Source of the DNA: Aradus depressus
Lineage: Eukaryota > Arthropoda > Insecta > Hemiptera > Aradidae
Assembly (NCBI GenBank): GCA_963662175.1
Contig: OY759225.1
Span: 15,307,601 to 15,371,600 of the forward strand
Length of the DNA: 64,000 nt
Reading direction: 5' to 3'
The notes under the pieces were generated by a model. That model worked only from the letters and a program-made list of their open reading frames with translations. It ran no database searches and had not been told where the DNA came from. Both the position numbers and the translations under genes were made by a program. Of the stretch, positions 9,633 to 21,321 are shown piece by piece. The stretch's first letter is position 1. Each line of letters begins with the position of its first letter.

Positions 9633-10249
9633 ATAAAAAAAAAAATATAATAAAAAAGAAAACATAAAAATGTGTATAGTAAAAAAAGACTGAATCGAAT
9701 CAAAAGAACAGAAATATGAATATGTCTACGCTAAATTTTCACGACATAATTATGTATTTTTTCTTTTATGAAAATGTTTTAGGAAATATTTATTATTTAT
9801 TTTTATTAACATTTTTCTTTTGTTTTTTAATATTATTTCGCGAAGTTCTCTGTTATTTATACCACTTTAAGACTGCATGCCTTGAGTTTTTTTTTTTTTT
9901 TTAACTTAAACACAGAGAACGAATAGTTTTTTTTTTTTATTAACCAAGTCCCTAACCAACGTTTTAATATTTTCTTGATTTTTTCGCTACGTGTTGATGC
10001 AAGTAAAGTCAGAAAAAAACTGAATTTAAAATATGTAAACAAACTTAACTTTTTGTAAATAAACTTAACTTTTTGTAAACAAACTTAACTTAAAAAAGGA
10101 ATGAATGGGATGAAAGGGAGTTTTAATCAATTTCCTAGAAAAATAGGAGCCTTTCCGTCTTGGATACTCTTGGATCGTTTATCATCAGCGAACATACAAT
10201 TTTATTCATTTTTATTTTATTTATTCATTTATTAACATCATGGCGTCTG
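9633..10249. other. A/T-rich stretch, no gene
   Basis: Low complexity with T runs at 9887-9902 and 9929-9939. Bases 10037-10093 hold three units of a 22-bp tandem repeat ('taaacaaacttaactttttg' plus two bases). Small open frames here are T-rich artefacts. Confidence 0.6.
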
Positions 10250-10520
10250 AAAATTTTGAACAGGAGCGGGGGGGGGTTGTGAGAGGGGCAAAGCATAAAC
10301 ACTGTTCTAGCTCATTAACGGTTGGTCGGATTGCCATAAAATTTCACATATAGTATTCCTAATAGCCAATTGAAAAATAGGTTGTTGAAATACCTAGGGG
10401 GAAGGGGGGTTAAGCATAAAAATAGTTCAACCTCATTAACGGATTATCGGATTGTCATGAAATTTTACATGTAGTAGTTTTGAAAGCAAAATTTAAAAAA
10501 TAGGCTATGTGATCTATGGG
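10250..10520 (+). repeat. Two monomers of the Helitron-associated ~150-bp repeat
   Basis: Contains 'aaaattttgaacaggagcgg', a G run, then 'cattaacggttggtcggatt' and 'aaatttcacatatagtattc', twice in tandem with changes. The same monomer is repeated at 48840-49460 inside a Helitron-like element, so this is probably a piece of a related element. Confidence 0.65.
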
Positions 10521-10656
10521 CATTTGCGTATGAACTAAAAATCTATGTATAGATTAAATTCAATTAAATTAATAAATAATTCTGTACTGAATAAAATGCC
10601 TAGTTTTATGATATTATTATTAATGATATTGATATAATGCTGGTATAGTTACAAAT

Positions 10657-10893
10657 CGATGGTGGAAAGCCAATACCGTCTATCTGCCTTTTTTCAACAT
10701 ATTTTTTTTTTCATTATTGAAAGGGCATTTTTTTTTTTTACCTTCTCTAAAAATGTGGCAACACTGAGTTTGGTGGAAGGTTGTAAAACTGTTGCCTTCC
10801 AATACCAACTTTCCAAACTTGTTTATATTTTGTAAAAATACTTTCTATCTTTGTGTGAAAATACAGATAGACGGTATTGACTTTCCACCATCG
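10657..10893. mobile_element. MITE-like unit with 30-bp inverted repeats
   Basis: 'cgatggtggaaagccaatac' (10657 on) and its complement ending at 10893 form 30-bp inverted ends with one mismatch, about 237 bp apart. No coding potential. Superfamily is not clear because target duplications are not obvious. Confidence 0.55.
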
Positions 10894-10995
10894 AAATGTC
10901 ACCTTTATAGAGTCATAATACACGGTAATTTCATCTGATTTAGGGTACAAAGAGGCGAAACACACATCCGAAAACCTGCTTGTTTTCATTTCTAG

Positions 10996-11072
10996 AGATC
11001 GGAAATCATGAAATTCCGTAGAAAATACATTATGTAACTTCCGCTACTCTTCCTACAGCTAGAGAAGTAAAA
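10996..11072 (+). repeat. Dispersed repeat D, 3' end piece
   Basis: 'gagatcggaaatcatgaaat' 'tccgtagaaaa' and 'acttccgctactcttcctac' match the terminal part of family D (compare 31450-31530 and 39500-39590). Confidence 0.5.
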
Positions 11073-11451
11073 TGTATTTTGCCAATTTCCCTAAAATTAT
11101 TATTATAATTAATAAATTAAATTATATAAATCTAAAGTTCGTTATTTTAAGTTTTAAAAAAATATTTATTTTAGATACAGTTTCACTCTAATATAACAGT
11201 ATTTACTTGAGTCAGAAAGTTTTTCCCAGACGAAATCTATGTTGTTGTTTTCTCAAAGGATCATCCCTTTTGAAAGTTTTCTTTTGTTCATTAGTAAAAA
11301 GCGGAAAAAAAAAACACATTGACTAGAAATGGTTCTCTGGCTATTCGAAAAGTTTTTCTTTTTTCTCAACTTAAGTTTTTTATTGACACTGACTTAAAAA
11401 AAAAAATCTCTAAACAGGCTCAAATATTCAACTTTAAATATAGTTAATTAG

Positions 11452-11708
11452 TTATTATGACTCATGCCCTGGCTTTAACTACGAGGTCTTAAAATTAATT
11501 TAATTACCCTAAATTTTTATTCCCCTAGGACAGGGGTCTTTAACGAGTAGCTGTCATATTACCGACTCGGGACCATCGCTTAACGACGGACGGCGTAGTT
11601 AAGTTTATTTTACCTCCCAGATAAAATAAACTAAGGGCCTTGGTCGGGTTTCGAACCCACGGTCTTGAGCTCAGAAGGCAAGAACGCATATCACTGAGCT
11701 ACTGACGT
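11452..11708 (-). mobile_element. SINE-1, internally deleted
   Basis: Begins 'agttattatgactcatgcc' and lacks the part between 'ctacgaggtc' and 'ttaccctaaatttttattc'. The head is complete, with 'gggtttcgaaccc' (B box) and 'actgagctactgacg' (A box, reversed). Confidence 0.85.
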
Positions 11709-13235
11709 ATATTATATAACTTGGCCGAGGTACTTGCCATTATGTTAATCAAACATTAGCCCAAACGATCGATTGGTTTTGCACGGAGAGCGAAATACAT
11801 ATATGCAATTTTTAGAAATATTTTCAATGATGAAAAAAAAAATGTTTCATAATTTTTCCAAAAATTATTTTTTCCTCACGATGATATTTTGTAACTTAGC
11901 AATATTTTTTATTTGTGCAGTTTTATGAGAAAAAAATTTTGTTATGAAACCGACAAGCACTTCATTCCAGGCTGTAGTGTTGTATTTTCCAGCCCGCATT
12001 AAGGAAAGATAGTAGACTATATTTTTATTTTAACTTTTTTTATTAACATTGGTACAGGGTAGAAAATAATTTAATTCAGGATTTTTTTTAATGTTGGTAA
12101 CAATTTCTATTTACAGTTAAGGTTACATTAATTTATTAACTTCTAGATATTGCCTTAAAGATATTAGTATAAATATGATATAGATTAACTTATTGATAAA
12201 TTAATAAATTATGTGTTTTGTACATTTGACTTTCGTTTATACACAGATTATACATTTGTTTTTTTTTAAATTGTGTAGATTTTATGCGATACACAATAAA
12301 TTTAACACAATAAGAACACTTATATGATGCACAATGAGTAAATTTAAAGCATTGCACACTCAAAAAAAAAAAAAATCAGATGATGAGATAAATAGTTTTA
12401 AATTTTTATCGTGAACAAGAACTGAGAATGGAATAAACTGAGAAGTTCAGAATTTTGCCGCTGGAGTTTCTCAGGCACCACATGCCTAAGTCTAGAACCC
12501 AAAGTACTCAGATAACATATAGTCTCTTAGACCTTTCATATTTTATTAATTTTCAATGCTATATTTTTTTTTAATTTAAAAATTTTTATCACTAACCATT
12601 GATACCGTATATAGAAATACATTATAAAAGCAGGGAGTGCCTCCGCTGCCGGCTCAGGCAACCAACATAACAGCTAACGGGAAAAGGCACTGCCAGAAAA
12701 ATAACGCGTGGCTGCTGGCAGTCATATGACGGCTCCTAACACCCTCTCTATGAACAGTAGAAATCCCATGGGGTCTCTATATCAGGAGAACCTGGACTGT
12801 TTCACTAAAACAACCGACGGGAGGGTCAAAATTGTATTTCTTCGGATACATCAACTGAATTTTTGAAATTCTTACTATGTTTTACAATTTTATGCTCTAA
12901 TCCTAGATTATTTCATTCAATAATCAGTAAAATAAGAAGAATTGTTGACATATTATATCGTTTATATTGAGAAATACATTTTTTTTCGATCCCCCGACTT
13001 AATATTAATGTTTTCATGTTGCTGTTGGTTATGCGAATTTCTAAAAAAAAAATTGGGCGCGATTTGGGGTGGATGCCAGATTCGGAATAAATGGAAATTC
13101 ACCATATTTATAATCCAAACTGTCCCTTTTCTCTACGGGTTTTCACTGTCTCTTTAGTACAGTAACATCTTAAAAATATGAAAAACAATAAAATGGATCA
13201 TTAAGATTTCATTTTTTATGTTTTCCATGTTTTTT
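11709..13235. other. AT-rich sequence with no recognised gene or element
   Basis: Mostly A/T-rich unique-looking sequence. A GC-richer island at about 12630-12830 ('gagtgcctccgctgccggct') could be a decayed retrotransposon piece but shows no recognisable protein. A 71-codon frame at 12942-13157 has no domain. Confidence 0.5.
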
Positions 13236-13550
13236 GTTATTGTGACTCATGTCTGGGTTTTACCTATGAGGTCATATCGCCTATTATTATCGCAGTTATT
13301 AGAATTTTTGTGTTAAGCCTGTATTAATCATCTCTTTCTCTTCAATTTGGCTGAAATTCGATTGGAACCCAAACGGATTCTGGAAATTTCGTGTATATTC
13401 TTTCTAAACGTGTTCAGAGACGGACAGGAAATATTTTTGAAATCAGGGTGTCGGAAAACTTGATAATTCATTGAAAAACAATATCGAATTTCTGACCCAC
13501 TATATATAACTAACATAAGTATCACTTTAATAAATTACATTTTCTTTATA
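13236..13550. repeat. SINE-1 tail (13236-13287) and diverged repeat D
   Basis: 'gttattgtgactcatgtctg' plus 'gaggtcatatcgcctatt' is a minus-strand SINE-1 3' end. From about 13290 'cagttattagaatttttgtg' and 'caatttggctgaaattcgat' resemble repeat D. The open frame at 13328-13525 on the minus strand lies in this repeat and is not considered real. Confidence 0.55.
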
Positions 13551-13913
13551 GGAGTAAATGTCGGGAAAGTAGAATTAGCAATTTTTGGGAAGAAAAAGAG
13601 CCCCATATATTGTATCGAAACGAGGAGGAAAAATAGAGTTGAGGCAGTTAAATAAAATAAATAGATGTAGTGGATTAAATGAAAGTGTTGACAAGAACCA
13701 TTAGTTTGGGAGATTTGTGAGGGGAAGTTAGTGAAGCCGGAGTTGTGTTCATTGTGAGTATTGTCTGGGCATTTCTAGCTTGCACCAGTCACCGTCCGCA
13801 AAAATTGTCCAATTGAGGACCACTCCAACTAGGATTAATTAATTGTATGTAGTAGCCATAGGCAAAAATTATTAAGCCTGGGCCTAAATGAATTGCCTAA
13901 AATCTGGTTCACG

Positions 13914-16900
13914 AAACAAAGGGATCTGCTAGACTCAATGAGTATGCCATACAATTGGTGTCAGACAAAGGGATCTGCTAGACTCAATGAGTATGCCATA
14001 CAATTGGTGTCAAACAAAGGGATCTGCTAGACTCAATGAGTATGCCATACAATTGGTGTCAGACAAAGGGATCTGCTAGACTCAATGAGTATGCCATACA
14101 ATTGGTGTCAGACAAAGGGATCTGCTAGACTCAATGAGTATGCCATACAATTGGTGTCAGACAAAGGGATCTGCTAGACTCAATGAGTATGCCATACAAT
14201 TGGTGTCAGACAAAGGGATCTGCTAGACTCAATGAGTATGCCATACCATTGGTGTCAAACAAAGGGATCTGCTAGACTCAATGAGTATGCCATACAATTG
14301 GTGTCAGACAAAGGGATCTGCTAGACTCAATGAGTATGCCATACAATTGGTGTCAGACAAAGGGATCTGCTAGACTCAATGAGTATGCCATACAATTGGT
14401 GTCAAACAAAGGGATCTGCTAGACTCAATGAGTATGCCATACAATTGGTGTCAGACAAAGGGATCTGCTAGACTCAATGAGTATGCCATACAATTGGTGT
14501 CAGACAAAGGGATCTGCTAGACTCAATGAGTATGCCATACAATTGGTGTCAAACAAAGGGATCTGCTAGACTCAATGAGTATGCCATACCATTGGTGTCA
14601 GACAAAGGGATCTGCTAGACTCAATGAGTATGCCATACAATTGGTGTCAGACAAAGGGATCTGCTAGACTCAATGAGTATGCCATACAATTGGTGTCAAA
14701 CAAAGGGATCTGCTAGACTCAATGAGTATGCCATACAATTGGTGTCAGACAAAGGGATCTACCAGACTCAATGAGTATGCCATACAATTGGTGTCAGACA
14801 AAGGGATCTGCTAGACTCAATGAGTATGCCATACAATTGGTGTCAGACAAAGGGATCTGCTAGACTCAATGAGTATGCCATACAATTGGTGTCAAACAAA
14901 GGGATCTGCTAGACTCAATGAGTATGCCATACAATTGGTGTCAGACAAAGGGATCTGCTAGACTCAATGAGTATGCCATACAATTGGTGTCAGACAAAGG
15001 GATCTACTAGACTCAATGAGTATGCCATACAATTGGTGTCAGACAAAGGGATCTGCTAGACTCAATGAGTATGCCATACAATTGGTGTCAAACAAAGGGA
15101 TCTGCTAGACTCAATGAGTATGCCATACAATTGGTGTCAGACAAAGGGATCTGCTAGACTCAATGAGTATGCCATACAATTGGTGTCAGACAAAGGGATC
15201 TGCTAGACTCAATGAGTATGCCATACAATTGGTGTCAGACAAAGGGATCTGCTAGACTCAATGAGTATGCCATACAATTGGTGTCAGACAAAGGGATCTG
15301 CTAGACTCAATGAGTATGCCATACAATTGGTGTCAAACAAAGGGATCTGCTAGACTCAATGAGTATGCCATACCATTGGTGTCAGACAAAGGGATCTGCT
15401 AGACTCAATGAGTATGCCATACAATTGGTGTCAGACAAAGGGATCTGCTGGACTCAATGAGTATGCCATACAATTGGTGTCAGACAAAGGGATCTGCTGG
15501 ACTCAATGAGTATGCCATACAATTGGTGTCAGACAAAGGGATCTGCTAGACTCAATGAGTATGCCATACCATTGGTGTCAGACAAAGGGATCTGCTAGAC
15601 TCAATGAGTATGCCATACCATTGGTGTCAGACAAAGGGATCTGCTAGACTCAATGAGTATGCCATACAATTGGTGTCAGACAAAGGGATCTGCTAGACTC
15701 AATGAGTATGCCATACAATTGGTGTCAGACAAAGGGATCTGCTAGACTCAATGAGTATGCCATACCATTGGTGTCAGACAAAGGGATCTGCTAGACTCAA
15801 TGAGTATGCCATACAATTGGTGTCAGACAAAGGGATCTGCTGGACTCAATGAGTATGCCATACAATTGGTGTCAAACAAAGGGATCTGCTAGACTCAATG
15901 AGTATGCCATACAATTGGTGTCAGACAAAGGGATCTGCTAGACTCAATGAGTATGCCATACAATTGGTGTCAAACAAAGGGATCTGCTAGACTCAATGAG
16001 TATGCCATACAATTGGTGTCAGACAAAGGGATCTGCTAGACTCAATGAGTATGCCATACCATTGGTGTCAGACAAAGGGATCTGCTAGACTCAATGAGTA
16101 TGCCATACAATTGGTGTCAAACAAAGGGATCTGCTAGACTCAATGAGTATGCCATACAATTGGTGTCAAACAAAGGGATCTGCTAGACTCAATGAGTATG
16201 CCATACAATTGGTGTCAGACAAAGGGATCTGCTAGACTCAATGAGTATGCCATACCATTGGTGTCAGACAAAGGGATCTGCTAGACTCAATGAGTATGCC
16301 ATACAATTGGTGTCAAACAAAGGGATCTGCTAGACTCAATGAGTATGCCATACAATTGGTGTCAGACAAAGGGATCTGCTAGACTCAATGAGTATGCCAT
16401 ACCATTGGTGTCAGACAAAGGGATCTGCTAGACTCAATGAGTATGCCATACAATTGGTGTCAGACAAAGGGATCTGCTAGACTCAATGAGTATGCCATAC
16501 AATTGGTGTCAGACAAAGGGATCTGCTAGACTCAATGAGTATGCCATACCATTGGTGTCAGACAAAGGGATCTGCTAGACTCAATGAGTATGCCATACAA
16601 TTGGTGTCAAACAAAGGGATCTGCTAGACTCAATGAGTATGCCATACAATTGGTGTCAGACAAAGGGATCTGCTAGACTCAATGAGTATGCCATACAATT
16701 GGTGTCAAACAAAGGGATCTGCTAGACTCAATGAGTATGCCATACAATTGGTGTCAGACAAAGGGATCTGCTAGACTCAATGAGTATGCCATACAATTGG
16801 TGTCAAACAAAGGGATCTGCTAGACTCAATGAGTATGCCATACCATTGGTGTCAGACAAAGGGATCTGCTAGACTCAATGAGTATGCCATACAATTGGTG

Positions 16901-17360
16901 TCAAACAAAGGGATCTGCTAGACTCAATGAATATGCCATACAATTGGTGTCAGACAAAGGGATCTGCTAGACTCAATGAGTATGCCATACCATTGGTGTC
17001 AGACAAAGGGATCTGCTAGACTCAATGAGTATGCCATACAATTGGTGTCAAACAAAGGGATCTGCTAGACTCAATGAGTATGCCATACAATTGGTGTCAG
17101 ACAAAGGGATCTGCTAGACTCAATGAGTATGCCATACCATTGGTGTCAGACAAAGGGATCTGCTAGACTCAATGAGTATGCCATACCATTGGTGTCAGAC
17201 AAAGGGATCTGCTAGACTCAATGAGTATGCCATACAATTGGTGTCAAACAAAGGGATCTGCTAGACTCAATGAGTATGCCATACAATTGGTGTCAGACAA
17301 AGGGATCTACTAGACTCAATGACTATGCCTTACAATTGTTGTCAAACAAAAGGATCTGCT
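13914..17360 (+). repeat. 49-bp satellite array, about 70 copies
   Basis: Unit: 'acaaagggatctgctagact' 'caatgagtatgccatacaat' 'tggtgtcag' (49 bp). Units are nearly identical; the usual differences are cagac/caaac at the junction, acaat/accat near the end and a few gctaga/gctgga/actaga changes. Every caaac junction lies a whole multiple of 49 from the others, so no indels occurred over 3.3 kb. Each unit holds two overlapping dyads, ACTCA-A-TGAGT and GTATG-C-CATAC. The last unit or two diverge. No open frame survives. Confidence 0.97.
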
Positions 17361-17389
17361 AGGACTTTTGTATCTCGGAGGATTCAAAA

Positions 17390-17835
17390 ATGATTAAGGA
17401 AAATTATAAAAGTTTATTGGAAAAAATGGAAAACCATCTTATCAGCAAAGATATAGACGCTGCAATCTTCAGCTCCTACAACACATTTTACAGAAATTAC
17501 AGTTCTTTTGGCAATAGCGGAAGTTATTTAAAAATGAGGAACCATATAAGCAAACAAAGAATTATTTCACAATTACGGGTCTCAGGAAAATATACAACTC
17601 ATTTGAATTATACAAATTACCCAGCTAAACAGCTTGACTCTGTTTGTCCACTTAGTAACAGTGATAATGATAACATAATCCATCTTCTCATAACTTGACC
17701 AAATGTTAAACCAATACAGAAACAAATTTATCAATAAATATATTTCATACTATAATGCAATCTCCGATAAAATAATTAATTTGTTAAGTATTGATGACGA
17801 TAAAAAATCAATAATATATTTATTTTCGTAACTAA
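17390..17835 (+). pseudogene. LINE ORF2 C-terminal remnant
   Basis: An open frame of 102 codons starts at 17390 and ends at 17698. It contains RNHISKQRIISQLRVSG, then a VCPLSNSDNDNIIHLLIT segment. In many non-LTR ORF2 proteins this is CPLCNSxExxxHLLxxCP, a zinc-binding tail; here the second cysteine is serine and a stop (TGA) replaces the residue before the last Cys-Pro area. Reading past the stop continues plausibly (PNVKPIQKQIY and YNAISDKIINLLSID) to about 17830. It is a broken copy lying directly against the satellite array. Confidence 0.55.
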
Positions 17836-18055
17836 TAGTTTAAAATTTATAAAAACAGTTTTATTATGATTTGCCCTTCCGTTTACCTCATACATTTCAA
17901 TATAACACATTTCACAACAGTTGGTAATTTTCTTTTCTTTACTTCGGCCCATATTTATAATGTTGTATCTTACAAAATTAATTTTTTTTGTTTAATTAAG
18001 TTTGTTATATTTTTCTTTATTGTTGTTTTGATATATACATTTTTATATATTATGT

Positions 18056-18453
18056 TATATATGAGGAGTTTGGAGCCAGAGCGGACCAACCCACAATTTT
18101 TCGGAAAATGAGTTATTACCTTCCTGATGTTGGCATAGGTTCCCTTTTTTCAAAACCAGTGTGGATCACTTAGTTTCTTCACTTCAGTGATAGATAGCAG
18201 CACTTCAAGTTTAGTCCACAAATATTTTGTGCATATATTTTCAAAGTCACAATGGATCATACGGCCTTCAAAAACTTTATAGAACACAAAAAGGGATCAC
18301 TCATCCAATACTATTCTAAAATTTCAAATATAAATAAATATTTGGGGCCCATTTATGGAGATAAACAAAATGTACTCAATTTTCAATTGCCATTTTCTTC
18401 CTGTTCAGTTTCAACCAGTTGGTCCGCTCTGGCTCCAAACTCCTCATATATAA
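18056..18453. mobile_element. 398-bp MITE with 35-bp perfect inverted repeats
   Basis: 'tatatatgaggagtttggag' continuing through 'ccagagcggaccaac' at 18056-18090 is matched exactly in reverse at 18419-18453. The interior is not coding (a 76-codon frame at 18252 runs into the right end). The TATATA edges fit a TA-targeting (Tc1/mariner-like) element but a clean duplication cannot be defined in the AT-rich flanks. Confidence 0.8.
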
Positions 18454-18754
18454 ATATGTTGTTATTCGGGGAAATTCACTGATACTAGGAATGTCACAGT
18501 TACTTCGCTGAATTGTCTTCTAAGCTCAAATGTAGTACCTATTCATAAAAGCAAAAAAGTAAACTGAAGCTTGTCAAGCCAATTTGGTCATTTAAAAAGA
18601 CACTAATTTCATTCTTCATTAATGATAAATAAATTCCCCTTTTTAATTGTCTTTTTTTTTCCACCCCATGAAATTCAGTAAGGCAGTCTTCTCCTGGTGA
18701 AATGGAGCATTATACTCACGAGAATAATGAGTGTACTGTTCCATGGGGCGGAAA

Positions 18755-19236
18755 TACTCCTCAATGATTCGGGAAGAAATGATCTCATAATGATTCGTCG
18801 GAATAGATCCATTAATGATTCAGGTTGGAATGATCCTATAGTGATTCAGTGTGGTATGATTTCATAATGATTCAAGTCTGAATCTCACAATGATTCGTCG
18901 GAATGATCCATTAATGATTCAGATTGGAATGATCTCACAATGATTTAGTTCGGAATGATCGCACAATGATTCAGTTCGGAATGATCATACAATGATTCAG
19001 GTCGGAATGATCTCACAAAGACAGGACGGAATGAATCCACAATGATTCAGTTCGGAATGATCGCACAATGATTCAGTTCGGAATGATCACACAATGATTC
19101 AGGTCGGAATGATCTCACAATGACAGGACAGAATGAACCCACAATGATTCAATTCGGAATGATCACACAATGATTCAGTTCAGAATGATCACACAATGAT
19201 TCAAGTCCGAATAATCCCACAATGATTCAATTAGCT
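18755..19236 (+). repeat. Degenerate 26-bp minisatellite
   Basis: About 18 units based on 'gattcagttcggaatgatca' 'cacaat'. Each unit has two related halves, GATTCAG and GGAATGATC, so it may derive from a 13-bp doubling. Several units are shortened or changed ('gacaggacggaatga'). Confidence 0.85.
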
Positions 19237-19756
19237 CCACTAGGATTTGTCCGGAGGTTTAGTGGCTCCCGTAATGGGATTAACTTAATTAACTCCTATC
19301 TATCAATTTATAGATTGAACACTCCATTCGAATTGTACCTTGTTTACTTCATATTTTAAACACAATTTCTTCATTTAAATATAAATTTCACACATTATCC
19401 TGAATCCTCATATTAAATTTTGTATCGATGTATTCATTACATCGCCAGTTATAGGCTTTTTGAGACAGTCGAATTAATCAATGAATTATCAATTAAGTCT
19501 ACATTCTTCATTCAAACCAATCAACTGTTTGGATTGAAAATTATTACTTGAACATTTGTGATTTCTGTCTTCTCATACCAAATTTTGTGTCAATACATTC
19601 ATTATATCGACAGTTATTAGAGTTGATTTTCTTATAAACAGTGATACCAGTTTAAAATGAATTTTAGAGGGGATTGATTCGTAAAAATGGTAACACCAGA
19701 TATTTTTGTTTAAAAACAGAACCCTGTTTCTCAACCTCAAAAGTATATTTGTGTAT
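19237..19756. other. Gene-free stretch with repeat D pieces
   Basis: 19385-19470 and 19560-19640 contain 'aaattttgtatcgatgtatt' 'cattacatcg' and 'ttgtgtcaatacattcatta', partial copies of repeat D in the orientation seen at 39096. Nothing else is recognised. Confidence 0.5.
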
Positions 19757-19819
19757 ACTCTTGCGCAGCGATACTAACCACTGTACACTCTACCTACACT
19801 CATGTTGTTTGTTTTTCAG
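19756..19819 (+). promoter_or_regulatory. Branch point, pyrimidine tract and 3' splice site
   Basis: 'actaac' at about 19773, then 'gttgtttgtttttcag' ending at 19819. This sets the start of the receptor exon and shows that at least one exon lies further upstream (5' UTR). Confidence 0.55.
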
Positions 19820-19958
19820 ATGTAAGCCTGGACACTGCACGGACTGGATTGTATACTCTGAGATGCTGTTAAGATGACCTCAAGGGCCTGGTTGGCCGTC
19901 CTTCTCACCACAGTGTTTCTCAGCTTGACAGAGTCTCTACCTCCTGTCATAAAGATAG
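19820..19958 (+). CDS. First coding exon, probable kainate-type ionotropic glutamate receptor
   Basis: The exon runs from the 3' splice site at 19819 to a consensus 5' splice site (g|gtaagt) at 19959. Coding starts at the ATG at 19874; an upstream 54 bases are 5' UTR. The 28 complete codons give a hydrophobic signal peptide (MTSRAWLAVLLTTVFLSLTE) followed by SLPPVIKI and a split glycine codon (phase 1). LPPVIKIG immediately after a signal peptide is how the amino-terminal domain of insect kainate-type glutamate receptors begins, which would make this a postsynaptic ligand-gated cation channel subunit. The match is short, so the identity is an inference. No later exon was found in the remaining 44 kb, so the next intron is very long or the gene is not intact. 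Confidence 0.5.
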
Positions 19959-20195
19959 GTAAGTGGAACCTGTAGAGAGCCCACAGTGATAAACCCACCC
20001 CCCACCCCCACGGCCTTCTTCCCTCGCTAGTGCACTGCCCAGCAGTGGAGGTAGACAAAAAGGAGAAAATAGCAAAAATTGTAGTAGAAGATCTCTCGGC
20101 CAGCGAGGAAGACATAGAAAGAAAGTTAAGAGTGGAATTTGGAGAAGCGGGATATGATGAAGTCGATAACAAAAGGAATATTGGAGGGTAAGGTT

Positions 20196-20470
20196 AGAAA
20201 CTTAGGATGTCAAATATAAGATAGTCTGACCTCTCAAAGATTTTTATTGGTAGTAATAGCTAGCCGGCTTTCGAGATTTCTCTCATCATCAGGCAGTCTG
20301 ATATAAAATTAAAAACATTTTTGAATAAAACTAAATAATATAATAAAAATAAATAAATAACAATCTAAAACATTAACAATTTAAAATATCATGGATGGGG
20401 ACAGACGAGTTATTCCTATCCACCATCTGAGTCACAACTCACTACATCAGCCATCTTCATATTTTTAGAA
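20196..20470 (-). repeat. Repeat family B (Penelope-like end), copy 1
   Basis: About 270 bp shared with 24838-25175: 'atagtctgacctctcaaaga', 'gtagtaatagctagccggct' and 'atatcatggatggggacaga'. It contains a hammerhead-like core on the minus strand and ends with 'ctacatcagccatcttcata'. No protein was found. Confidence 0.7.
20261..20292 (-). ncRNA. Hammerhead-like motif with complete stem II (family B, copy 1)
   Basis: Minus strand: CTGATGA, T, GAGA, GAAA loop, TCTC, GAAA, GCCGGC, TA. Stem II is 4 bp with a GNRA tetraloop, and GCCGGC is self-complementary as a minimal stem III. The copies at 24894 and 25095 have GAGG/CCTC, a compensatory A-T to G-C change. An extra T after the core and a stem I of about 2 bp depart from the standard hammerhead. 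Confidence 0.45.
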
Positions 20471-20478
20471 ACTTAGCG

Positions 20479-20820
20479 TTAGGTTAGGTTTTATTACTCA
20501 TGCCCGGGCTTTAACTACGAGGTCATATCGCCTACTACCAGAGCGCTCTTTCGTCACTCTGGTGGACATGAGCCCAACTCAACTGGGAGCCCTAAATTTT
20601 GCTTACCCTAAATTTTTATTCACCTAGGACAGGGGTCTTTAACGAGTACCTGACATCGTACCGGCTCGGGGCCATTGCTTAACGTCCCTTCTGAAGGATG
20701 GCGTGCTTAAGTTTATTTTAACTCCCAGATAAAATAAATTAAGGGCCTCGGTCGGGTTTCGAACCCACGGTCTTGAGCTCAGAAGACAAGCTCGCTTACC
20801 ACTGAGCTACCGACGCCCTC
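20479..20820 (-). mobile_element. SINE-1, full length, TTAGG tail
   Basis: Plus-strand order: 'ttaggttaggttttattac', whole body, 'gggtttcgaacccac' (B box), 'actgagctaccgacgccctc' (A box and 5' end). One of the most complete copies. Confidence 0.92.
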
Positions 20821-20944
20821 GGTTGGAAACTTAGAAGGAAGCAGCGACAATTTCTCTTAGATGTTTGTTTGGTACGCTTATGTTAGATGGCTTAGCACAA
20901 CCTCATAATTCGAGTCCGTATATCCATATAGATCTTATGTAAAT

Positions 20945-21068
20945 GCCTTATTGCCTTTGGAGTTCTAAGCTCCCAACTTCTTCACAGTGCGCAGATGGCT
21001 TGGAGAATGATCACAGTACACTACATTTTGACCATTTTTCGACTTAACAACTTATTTCCTGTGACCAT
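20945..21068 (+). repeat. Inverted pair, left copy
   Basis: 'cccaacttcttcacagtgcg' 'cagatggcttgg' and 'gatcacagtacac' recur in reverse at 23983-24112, about 3 kb away. The text is not classified. Confidence 0.65.
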
Positions 21069-21321
21069 AGATTTATCTTATACGCTTTTACCAACTCACT
21101 GCCAGAAAGACCAACGACACATAAGGAGCTCCGCTCCAAGATATATTATGTTTTCTGTGGCACTATCTCTTTAAGATTACGAAATAAGAAGCAAACGGGA
21201 ATCAGTTTCTTGCCCATGTAAGACTGATGGACTAGGAAAAGTGGTCCCACAGGTTGAAGTAATATGTTTGAGGGAAATACATTGCTTGTGATTTACCCTA
21301 CTGTTTTATAGTCTACTTTGA

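Noticed and set aside
13914..17360. CRISPR-like array
   Set aside because: There are no variable spacers; it is a head-to-tail satellite in animal DNA with no cas genes.
20031..20190. Second receptor exon after a 72-bp intron (frame VHCPAVEVDKKEK...)
   Set aside because: The frame joins, but the sequence lacks the glycine-aromatic continuation expected after LPPVIKI and reads like unrelated repeat sequence; left as intronic.
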